In this document: in pieces, positions 1-9,400 of the stretch
How the letters are laid out: each line of letters opens with the position of its first letter
Numbering within the stretch: the stretch's first letter is position 1
Assembly (NCBI RefSeq): GCF_000611645.1
Contig: NW_014012274.1
Location: forward strand, 1 to 14,850
DNA from: Monoraphidium neglectum
Lineage: Eukaryota; Chlorophyta; Chlorophyceae; Sphaeropleales; Selenastraceae
DNA length: 14,850 nt
Direction of reading: 5' to 3'
Notes under the pieces: model-generated
What the model was told of the DNA's origin: nothing
Database searches by the model: none
What the model saw: only the letters and a program-made list of their open reading frames with translations
Made by a program: the position numbers and the translations under genes

Positions 1-2207
1 CCCCTCAACCAGACTCTGATGGCTCTGGCGGAGCTGCTGCCCGAGCACGAGCGCCTGCTGGCCGCCGGCGCACTGCTGCGGGAGGTGGGCAGCTGCTCGA
101 CAGCTTCCCAACAGCTTCCCAACCGCTTTGACCCCGCTTCAGAGGCCGTGGGGCGGGGAAATGGGGCAGGCTTGGTGCTTGCGCAGCCTTGCAAGTGGTG
201 AACGCCCGCATTGCAGCCGCCCCGTCGCCATCCTGCACAACAGGCGGCGTCCTCGGTTGCCAGCACGCCGCGCAAGTCTCATCACAACCGCCACGACCGC
301 AACCCATCAACGCCGACCACGGTTCCTCATCCGCCCAGCGCAATTGCAACAGTGTGTGACTTACAACGCCAAATGTGCAACCTGAACCTCGCAGTGTACC
401 CAAACCTCAACCCTTCCAAACTCCGCTTTCAAAGGTGGCGGCCGCGCTCGAGCGCGCGCTGCTGGACGGCGGCCCCTCACGGCTGTTTGTGCCGGCCGAC
501 GTGGAGCTCCTGACAGCCGACCTCTCATCCCTCAAACAGCTCTTCTTTGCCGACGGCGACGGCGTGCCGTGGCAGGTGCGCAAGACCTTCTGGGCGCCGC
601 TATGCCTGGGCTGGGTTGGGGTGGGTCCGGGCTTTCCGCTTGTTGCACGAGCTCGGGCCCATCGCGTTGGACGTGCGCGCTCCTGTCGCCGACCCTGGGC
701 CCCCTCTGACGAGCGCCCGGCGGCTCCCGTCCTCCTGCTGCTTGCTCGTCCGCTGTTGGCCGTGCGCGCTGCCTCCTCTCCTCTCTCCCTTGTTTTCCCT
801 CCTCTCGCCCTGCCGAAAATCGCGTGCCTTGGACCATTCTCATCCCTCGGACCATTCTCATCCCTCAACCCTTGTCCATCGACTGCATTACATAATCACC
901 ACCAACTGCACAGGACGTTGACTCAGCGCTTGCGGGCGTAACCGCCCTGCTGACCGTGATGGAGGCCCCCACCGCGGCCCTCATCCAGCGACACACCGCC
1001 GCGCGCCGCGCGGCGCTGCTCGCCGCCCCCTCGGGCCGTGCCGCCGGCGGCGCAGGACTGAGTCCGCTGAGCAGCCCTCGTGTCGGAGGCGGGGGCGGCT
1101 TGCTATTGCAGCAGCAGCAGCAGCAGCAGCAGTTGGGGCCGCTCGGCGCTGCGGGGTCGAGGCTCGCGACAGTATCAAATATCAGCAGCATTCTGGGAGG
1201 CGTGGGCGGCGGCGGCAGCAGCGCAGCAGCAGCGGCGACGGCGCTCTCGCAGTACGGCTACCCTCGAATCAGCGGCGACGGCGGCGGCGGCGCCGCCGCA
1301 CAGCAGCCGTCCGGCTCGCGCACGCCGCCGCCTGCGCCCGCGGTGCCGCGGGGGACGGCGGGGCACCGGCGGACGAGCAGCGCAGGCAGCGCGGTCAGCG
1401 TGGCGAGCGTGAGCGCGCTGCAGGGGGGCGGGCAGTTTACAGCGGTGGGGCCGGCTGACATGGGGAACAACGACCAGGTGCGCTTGATTTACATGCCTGA
1501 ATTGTGGAGTGCATGGGGGTATGCATAACTGGTTTAAAGTGAGCGCTGTGGAGGCAACATTCATTGCCGTCGCCTTGGGGCCTGTCCTTGAAGGCTGTGA
1601 GCTGTGATCGATCCCGCCACAATTCTGTCATGCCATGCGCATGAGGGAGAACGCAAGCGGACGTTTGTGTGTGTGGGGGGGGAGTGTGTATGTTCGGGAG
1701 GGGTTGGGAAAGCGATTGTTTGTGTATGTGTGTGTGCGTGTGTGTGTGTGTGTGTGTGTGCGCGTGGTGGGAAGGCGTGGGAAAAGGACGAGTGTTGCGG
1801 GTGAGCGGCGCAGCGATCGTACAGGTGCAGCGTTCAGTAATGAGGGGCCAGCAGCTGCTAACCCCCAGGATGCCGCACCAAGATACAAAGTGGCGTTTGG
1901 GCCAAGAGAAGGTGTGTCCCTTGTTCATGGGTTTAAGTCCATTACATCCACACACACACACCCACACACACACACATAGAAATGCAGACTACCTCCCCAC
2001 ATTCCACATGCACGCGTCCTCACTGTCACCTCACACACTCACCCTCCCTGTGTCCACCCCCCCCCCCGCCAGGTCCTGCTGCGTGTGCTGTGCCACAGGG
2101 CCGACCACGCCGCCTCAAAGTACCTCAAAGACTCGGTGCGCATACCCAAGCTGAGGGACGAGACCATAAAGGAGACAGTCAGCCGCATCACCAACAAGAT
2201 CCTGTGA
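1..2207 (+). CDS. PATROL1/Unc-13-like (DUF810, MHD2) protein, C-terminal part
   Basis: This is the C-terminal 307 residues of a gene that begins before the window. Exons by splice sites and frame are 1-84, 435-575, 914-1477 and 2073-2207 (TGA stop 2205-2207); all three introns are phase 0, with donors GTGGGC, GTGCGC and GTGCGC and acceptors AAG, CAG and CAG. The diagnostic blocks are LLDGGPSRLFVPADVELL followed by LKQLFFADGDGVP in exon 2, DVDSALAGVTALLTVMEAP in exon 3, and VLLRVLCHRADHAASKYLKD in the last exon. These match, in order, the C-terminal end of plant PATROL1-type DUF810/Munc13-homology proteins, which act in vesicle tethering or priming and, in Arabidopsis, in plasma-membrane H+-ATPase delivery. 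The oddity is a disordered insertion of about 150 residues in exon 3 (Gly/Ala/Ser-rich, with Q8) between two conserved blocks that lie close together in plants. Family assignment is strong; the cellular role is inferred from homologues. Confidence 0.85.
831..866 (+). repeat. 18-bp tandem duplication in intron
   Basis: The unit GGACCATTCTCATCCCTC occurs twice head to tail (831-848 and 849-866) within the intron 576-913, about 50 nt before its CAG acceptor at 911-913. Its C/T-rich content adds to the pyrimidine-rich 3' part of the intron. The rest of this 338-nt intron holds only C/T-rich sequence with no gene signal. Confidence 0.85.
1109..1132 (+). repeat. (CAG)8 coding repeat, Gln8
   Basis: Eight uninterrupted CAG codons encode Gln8 inside the disordered insertion of exon 3 of the PATROL1-like gene. 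The surrounding sequence is rich in Gly, Ala and Ser codons (GGC/GCG/AGC). Confidence 0.9.
1717..1762 (+). repeat. TG dinucleotide microsatellite
   Basis: An interrupted TG tract. The longest perfect run is TG x11 at 1739-1760, preceded by shorter TGTGTATGTG-type runs. It lies in the sense strand of the 1478-2072 intron. Confidence 0.9.
1949..1976 (+). repeat. CA dinucleotide microsatellite
   Basis: CA x6 (1949-1960), two C residues, then CA x7 (1963-1976), about 95 nt upstream of the acceptor of the same intron that carries the TG tract. It is complementary to that TG tract. Confidence 0.9.
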
Positions 2208-2727
2208 CAGGCGGCGTTCTTCTTAGCCGGGCGATGCCGCCAGCCGCCGGCCGCTGACGCTGCCGGCCGCGGCGCTTGCGGGTGGCGGCGAGTCGCGGCT
2301 TCGCCTTTGCCGCTCGGCGGGCGTGGCGGGAGAGGGGGAGTTGTCTGATATGAGGGAGCGCGGATCTGCGCTTCAGTCGGCCAGACGGTCTGGGCATCAA
2401 CTGCACAATGCCAGAACTTGGGCTTCTGCTGGTGTCTTCGTCCCCGCTTCCTCATCTCTGTCGACAGATTGTAGCATTACGCCCTGACCCCTAGCTGACG
2501 AGACGCTGCAGCAACCCGCCCAGCGCCAAGCTTGATGCGCCCGCGTCTTTGCCCTGCAGCCACGCATGTCTGGATTTGCTGCCGACATGGGCCGGCTGGC
2601 GGTCGGCTCGCTGGGCAGCGCCGCTGCAGCTGCCGCTGCCTCGCTCGCTTATGGATTGCTGGTGTAGCTGGGGGGCCCTGCTGATTTCGGCCCGGCATGG
2701 TGGCGCTCCTGCAGGGCTGCAATGCAC

Positions 2728-2732
2728 TGTAA
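2728..2732 (+). terminator. TGTAA poly(A) signal of PATROL1-like gene
   Basis: TGTAA is the usual chlorophyte poly(A) signal, and this is the first copy on the plus strand after the stop at 2207. It implies a 3' UTR of roughly 540 nt with cleavage shortly downstream. Confidence 0.55.
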
Positions 2733-3009
2733 CGGCCACCGATGCCGCTTGTGTGCCGTCGTAACCCTGTCGCCTCCCGGCGCTGAGCGTGGGCTCGAAG
2801 CCAACCCCGCCCAGAGGCGGATGAAGAGCGACCCAAACAAGCAAATCCCCAAAGACGACGCGGCCTGACAGCAAACCGCCCAGCCCGAAGGCTGCCAATA
2901 GATAGCCCCTCTCCGCTCCTCGAGCACTTGAGGGTCGCCCGAGGGCTGCCCGGCCTCCCACCTCCCAGGCTCATTCCCCCCTCAACCGGGTGCCACCGCA
3001 GCCGTTGCG

Positions 3010-3014
3010 TTACA
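3010..3014 (-). terminator. Possible TGTAA poly(A) signal of methyltransferase gene
   Basis: TGTAA on the minus strand lies only 7 nt after the stop codon of the TARBP1-like gene (stop at 3022-3024). No further minus-strand TGTAA is seen down to the last exon of the convergent gene. It would give an unusually short 3' UTR, so a variant signal further downstream is also possible. Confidence 0.35.
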
Positions 3015-3021
3015 CGCACCC

Positions 3022-3399
3022 TCATCCGCCACCCCATGTGGCGCCGCCCCCGTCGCCGCACCCGCCGCCGGGCGCCACCAGCGGCCCCTGGCGCGTGTAC
3101 TCGTACATCGCAACCGCCGCGCTGACGTGGACGTTGAGCGACCTGACCACGCCGAACTGGGGGATCTCCACACACTCGTCCATAAGGGCCAACAGGGAGG
3201 GCGGCAGGCCCGTCTTTTCCCGTCCGAGGACGAGGCAGCAGCGGCGGGGGAAGGCGAAGGAGGGGAGGCTGCGGGAGTCGGAGGTCTGCTCGAGCCCGAC
3301 GAGGGCGTAGCTGCGGGCGCGAGGGGGTGTGGGTGGGTGATAGGGGGATGGGAAGGAGGCTTGCTTGAATGAGAGAGTGTGTGTGTGCGCGCGTGTGCA

Positions 3400-3441
<42 letters not shown>

Positions 3442-6400
3442 GAAGAGAGAGAGGGAGGGAGATGCTTGTGGGATGAGCGCAGGTGCATGCATTCTGGAAT
3501 CAGGAGTGAGATATGTTTGTGTATGCCTGGGATGAGCGCGGGTCGTGCGGGGACAGGGGACGCGTGACCGGAAAGGCAGGGACCGCCAGACTTTCGCAGG
3601 AGCTTTGGCAGGTGCAGACGCCCGCCGCTCGCCCGCCGACGCAAACCCAAAACAGACGCCCGTTCGAGTGCCGCTCCCATGTCAACCCTGGCCCCAGCCC
3701 GCCCGCGCCCTCCGGCCCACCCCTCGTCCCGCCGGTTGAGCAGCCACGGCACAAGCGCCGCCTCGGAAACCTCTATGATCGGCACCCAGCGCTCCGCGGT
3801 CACGCTGACGCCGACGAAGGCGGTGTCCGACGTCACCCTTGCATCGGCCAGCACGAGGCCGGAGGCTCCCATGATCTCAGCGGTGCGCGCGAGGCCTCCG
3901 AGGTTGGGCGCCTGCGGTTTGGACGTGTGCGTGCGTGTGTGCATGCGCGTATGCATATGAAGTTTCAAGTGTGATGGGAGGACGTGAACGTGCGGAGTTT
4001 CTGCAGGTGTATGAAAATAAATACAGCGTGAGTAGCGACGTGTGCGCACGGGCAGGTTGTGAGCCGTATGCGCGCCAACAAAACGTCGCGACGAGGGCAA
4101 TTATGCGTGGAGCTCGCTTTCGGACTTGAGTGTCCGTTCACAGCACTCTCATGCCCTGGCATGGGACACTGACTTTGGCCCAGCAAGCCGCAGAACGCGG
4201 CGAGGCCGCCGGTGAGGCGCCGCCTGCAATCTGCAGCCCTGCAGACCCTGCGTGTCCCCCCGCGGCCCGCCCCGGCCGCAAGGGCGCACGGCGCCCAGAC
4301 CCGTGCAACGCAGCAAACGAGGCCGACCACCCGCAAAACAAGAGAAACACCAAACCCTAGCAGAAGCGGGCCTTCGCGGAAAATTCTGCGACACTCCTAT
4401 TTCTGATCCGATTTGTATATAAACCCTGGAACCCCACCTTGTCTATGAGGGAGGCCACCACCAGCAGCTCCTGTCGGGGCCGCCCGTCAGGCAGCGGCGC
4501 CACGGCAGGCAGGGCTGGGGGACCGGTTGGGTTGGACATTTGTGTTGTGTTTGGCGGGGGAGGGCGAGGGCGGTGACTGTTCATGGGGTAAGCGTGGCGT
4601 TGGAAGTCGGGGGGTTGATCAAAATGTGCTACAAGGCGATCCTTGGGCTGGCAATCGCGCCCGCTGGCTCGCCCCTTCCTTGATCCCCTGTGTTGCAAAG
4701 CGCCGGCGCCGCCCACCTCGCGCCGCCGCGGCCGCAGCGTCGAGCTGCCCGGCCGTCACGCCGGCCGCCACCAGGATCGCCGCCCGCTCGCCTGCCAGCC
4801 CCGGCCCAGCCGACGGCGCGAGCGGCGCGACTGCGGCTGCCCCGGCGCCTTGACTGCCGGCCCCCGTCTGCCGCTGCCCCCGCGCCGCCGCTGCGTCCCC
4901 GCCACCGCTGCTGTCGCCGCCGCTGCCGCCATAGCCACCGTCGCCGCCGCGGGACGCGTCTTCCCCCTCCTCTGGCCCAAACAGATCTGAGATCAGCGCA
5001 GCCCTTTCAAACGGCGTCAGCTTCCTCTGGACCCCGCCGCCCGCCGCCTGTCGTTCAGACATGGTCAAATCGTCGGTCAAACCACCGGTCAAACCGCCGG
5101 TCAAACCGCCGGTCAAACCGCCGATCTCGGCTGCCGCCTCCCGGTCCGCCATCTCCTCCCGCAGGTCAGCCCTTGCGCCGGCGATGTAGGCCTGCACCCG
5201 GTCCATCAGTCCGGCGGGGGCGCCCTCGAACGTCATGGTGACGTCATCGCCGTCCCCTGCAGCGTCCAGGCCACCCAGCACGCCAGACGCGGGGGCGTTA
5301 GATTTCATGGCGCGTTTTGACAGCTGGGCTCATCTCACGGCCGGGATGTCCTGCATTGTTCCTGCATGTCTGCCTCCAGGCCAACCAGAGCGACGCGTCG
5401 ATAATCATTCATCAAGCAAGTAATCAATCTCGAAATCATCATTTGCAAGCGGCAAGACAGGGTGAGCCGAACCTCCGGAGCTGCCGCAGTAGACAGCCCG
5501 CGGAGACGTGGCCTCGTACGGCCGCCGCTGCAGCAGCGCCGGCCCCAGGGCGCGCCGAATCCGCGCCACGTCAGCGTTTGAGTCCAGGAAGGCCCGCATC
5601 TGTGAAAGAGATGTATTTGGAAGTAGATGGCGGATTAGGATGCACTGAACGCGGAGATGCTGGATTTGTTGGTTGTCATGTGCACAGTCAAGGCTGTGAA
5701 CCATCCGCCAGCCCAGGAAAGGCACAGGCGGCAGGCAGCCTCCGAAATGCAGCAGCACTGCAAGGGGCCGCGGCGCCGTGGAGGACCAGCAAAAGTGGGG
5801 AACGCAGCCATTGAGGGCTGGAAAGCAACAACAACGCAGGGCCCCAGGGCGGGGCCCCAACGCACCTGCTGCAGCAGCTGGACCCCGCCTGCTCCCAGCT
5901 GCCCCTCCCACAGCCCCGCGCGTCTGTCGCCGCCCCCTCCATCAAAACCGCCACCGCGGCCAGCGCTGGCCCCGCCGCCGACGCCGCCGCCGCCGCCGCC
6001 GGCTTCCCCACTGCTGCCGCCGCGGCCGCCGTCCTTGGCGCTTGGACTGCCGGCCCCGTCCCCGCCGCCGTCGCCGTCGCTGCTGCGATTGGCTGCCACG
6101 TCAGCAGGGCCCGCCACGTCAGCAGGGGCCGCCCCAGGCAAGCCCAACCCGTCCAAGATGCCGCCGAGCGTGATTAGCGTGAACGCCCGCAGGCTGTTGT
6201 TCTGGGTGGCGCACCACGGCAGCATGGCACGCAGCGTGCGGCCCAGCAGGCGGGCGCGGAGGGCGGGCGGGCCGTGCAGCAGCGCCTGCGGGGGCGCGGG
6301 ATCGCAGGTTTAGGGGTTCCACCGGTTGCCCCAGTCTTCTTGGGTACATGTGGCAGCAACACGAGATCAAAAACATGAGAGATTTCCGCCGCCTGCTCCA

Positions 6401-9400
6401 CTTCCACTGCCGCGGCCCGTTCGCACAAAAATTGACAGGAACGCCGACCGGACCCGCCTGTGCGGCGACGACGACGGCGGTGGGCGTCGCGGGCGTGTGG
6501 CGGGCGTAGGCCTCGACCAGCGGCAGCACATGAGACTCCAGCAGCTGCGGCTGCCTCAAGACCAGGATGGTCAAGGCGGCCTCCTGGGGGGCCGTTTCAA
6601 TTGCGATTCAAATTTGAGGAGGTGTTGAAGGGTGGCAGCTGCGGGGGTCGCAGCGAGGCACTTGTTGCAGGGCACGCAAGGCGTGCGCGGCGCCGCGGCG
6701 CTGGTTTCAACTGGAAGAAAGAAACATTGCGGACGTCGCGTCTGTTAGTTTGTGGCAGCCGTCTGCACTGCTACCAAACCGCACACAAACATCAACACAT
6801 ACATACAGTATGTCGTATGCACATGCCCAGCCCATCAGCAACTGACCTGGAGATGCTTCAAGTTGGCCGGCGCGTTGCGCGACGCTGCGGCCAGCACGGC
6901 TGCGGGGCAAAGAGACAGCGATGGAAGATCGGCTTTCATCTTCGACCGAGAGCAAAATTTTTCGAACCAGTCCCCGTTGCAAAGCGGCGGCTCCGCCCCA
7001 TAATAACACGTCATCAAACGCCTTGAAAGACCCTCCAAGGTGTTTCCTCCCGTCCCCACCCCTCCAACCCGCAGGCCACGAGCCTGCGGGTGCCCCTTTG
7101 CTGCACGTCCCCGCGGGCGGCGGCCGGGCGTGGCGGCGGCGCCCGGCGTTTTGTGATGGCAGGAGGGGGCGAGTTTGATTGTGGGCGAGGCGTCTGCGCG
7201 GCAGCCGCACCTCGGGCAGCTTCCGCAACGTCTGGGGGTTCCCTGCAGAAGCGCAGCGCCACTAGCAAGGCCTGCCACGCGCGCATCTTGAGGGGTGGGG
7301 GTGCAGGGGGTGGCGGGGACTCGTCTCTGTCGGTTGAGTATGGTCCAGACTCGCACGGTTTCAGGGGACCCGGGAGGGAGCCACCCTTGGCCCGTTTGAA
7401 CACTGTTTGTGTGCCACTCAAATGGAATGGAGGCGCAAGCTTTGGGTCGAACACACCCCTGACCGGCCAAACACGCTGCCGATTGCACCGCTCGCGGTTC
7501 AATGCAGGAAAACCGCCGCCCTCGCAAATGGCGCGGGCACGCACCTGCAGGCGGTGGGCGTCGCCCCCCGACTTGACGCACTCGCAGCACAGCCGCGGGT
7601 CTGTGGTCACCTCCTAGTGCCCCAGGCAGGCCGAAGTGCCGGGAAGGGCGCAGACACAGGAGGGTTTACGCGCTCGAGTGTGGAGGAGGGTTGGACCAGT
7701 AAAACTTCTTTGACGCGGTTTGGGTTGAAGCCCGCACCGCCCGCCGCCGCTGCTTTCGGGGGCCGTGCATACTTTGAGATGTGAGTCGCACGGAGGAAAC
7801 ACAGGGGGGCCCACGCCGCAGGGCACGGCGCCAGCGGACGGGCCAGATGCGCTTGTGGATCAGATCAGATCAGATCAGATCAGATCACGCATGGGTAATG
7901 CTGCGGGGTCCGCCCACCTGCAGGAGCTCCTTCCAGAACCTGAGGCCCGCCGCCAGCGCCTGCTCCCGCCACTCCACCCCATCCTCCTCCAGTTCGTCCG
8001 GTCGCTGCCCCTGCTCCCACCGCTGCTGCTCCTCCTGCCGCCGTCGCTGCTGCTGCTGCTCCTGCGGCCGCCGCTTCCCCTGCTGCTGCCGCTCCTCCTC
8101 CGCGTCTCCCTGCCGCCGCTGCAGCTGCCGTGGCGCCTCGTCCCCCTCCCCCAGCCCCAGCCGCGCCCCGAGCCTCGCCAGCGCCGCAGCCACGGCCAGT
8201 CGTGGCGCCGCCTCGCCAGCCAGCAGGGCGGGGCCGAGGGAGGGGTCGACCTGGCCCCTCAGATACCGCAGCTCCTTGGGCTCCTGCGTGGCCGCGCCGC
8301 CCTGTTTGTGTTTGTCGATGATGCGTCCAAGGTTGCGGTCGGTCGAAGGGCGGGGAGGGATCCCGAAGTCATGGCAACAGGGAAGTGTGAGCGATTCGAC
8401 GCAGGAGTGCTTGAGACGCATCACAGGGCGGGCAGACCGACACAGGCGGCGAGGCCAGCAGTGAAGGCCGCCTTGTAAGGGGCCCATTAGGCGTCGGCGT
8501 TCATGCAGGCCGTGCGGCCGTCGCAGGCGCCCAACACCCTCAAACTAGGCGAGGCAGGGCCTTGCATTGCCCGAGGGAAACGGCGAACAATGAGTATGCT
8601 TGGGATTCAAAGCCAGACCCGTTACTGGCTACGTCTCTTTGTGCTCGCGGATACCCGGTGTGGTACGTTCACCCGCCCCCCACACCCGCCCAAAACAGGA
8701 AAATGTTTGTCGGCCGCCCCACCCACCAGGTCGTCAGCGGAGCCGGCAAACGTGGACAACCCGCCTTCAGGGCACCGCCCCATCAGCAGCTGCCGCAGCT
8801 CGGGCCCATACCACGCCAGCGCTGCCGCGCCGCGCGGCCCGCCCCCGGCTGCCAGCGCCGCCAGATGCAGCGCCAGCGCGATGCCGAGCGCGGGGCTGCG
8901 CGCCGACAGCCGCAGCGCCCCCTGGACGAGGGATCTCAGGGGTCCTGGGGCCGCCCCTTCGGCTTCCGGATCTCGATTTTGGGAAGTCCCTGGCGCTGCC
9001 TCGCGGCGGGTCGCGGATGGTGGATCTCCAGATGGCGGTGATGGCGGCGACGAGGAAGGCGGAGGGGCGCGCGGCGGGGGCGCCGCTGCGTAATGGAGGG
9101 AAGAGAGGTCCGGCCGATCGAATGCGGCGGGCAGCAGCGCCGCCCCGAGCAGCGCGGAGCAGAGCGCCACGGGGCGCCGCTTGAGCGACGTCAGCGCGTC
9201 GAGCAGCGCGGCGCAGAGCGCGGCCGCGATCCGAGCCGGCGCGGCGGCAACGGCGGCGGCGACCGGAGGCGCGGGTGGTGGCGTGGGGGCGTCGCCGCGC
9301 TCGAGGGCGGCGGCGAGGTGGGCCTGCCAGGGGTGAGGGAAGTTGATGTCGTGCACGTGGGTTGCAGTTGCCAGGGGAAATTGTGACCGCAGGCCTTCCA

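Larger units (their letters stand above)
1478..2072 (+). other. Large intron with TG and CA microsatellites
   Basis: This 595-nt phase-0 intron of the PATROL1-like gene runs from GTGCGC at 1478 to CAG at 2070-2072, with an 11-C run at 2057-2067 as polypyrimidine tract. It contains a G/T-rich stretch (about 1660-1770) ending in a long TG repeat, and further on a CA repeat. I see no exon or independent gene in it. Confidence 0.8.
2208..3021. other. Convergent 3' region: 3' UTR and spacer
   Basis: No coding sequence is supported here. Positions 2208 to about 2745 are the likely 3' UTR of the PATROL1-like gene, ending after the TGTAA at 2728-2732. Positions from about 2746 to 3000 are a spacer before the 3' end of the minus-strand methyltransferase gene. 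Open frames in this stretch lack splice logic and recognisable domains. Confidence 0.6.
3022..4514 (-). other. SPOUT catalytic domain exons 13-15
   Basis: Exon 13 (4514-4438) encodes RQELLVVASLIDK. Exon 14 (3911-3721) begins APNLGGLARTAEIMGASGLV with the Arg that corresponds to the catalytic Arg of TrmH motif 1, and continues VTAERWVPIIEV. Exon 15 (3310-3022) begins YALVGLEQTSD and holds motif 2 (LGREKTG) and motif 3 (RSLNVHVS), ending YEYTRQ plus a Gly-rich tail of about 21 residues. The split Gly codon GG|C across intron 14 restores the conserved EG-Y-L-GLEQT run. All catalytic and AdoMet-knot residues I can check are present, so the enzyme should be active. Confidence 0.93.

Noticed and set aside
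1660..2000. Short open frames made of TG/CA repeats
   Set aside because: These His/Thr- or Cys/Val-repeat peptides are translations of microsatellites inside an intron.
4413..4424. TATATAAA as a promoter on the plus strand
   Set aside because: No plus-strand gene follows; the site is just inside the donor end of intron 13 of the minus-strand gene.
5239..5246. TGACGTCA as a second CRE site
   Set aside because: It lies in coding exon 12, where the bases are explained by the Asp-Asp-Val-Thr codons.
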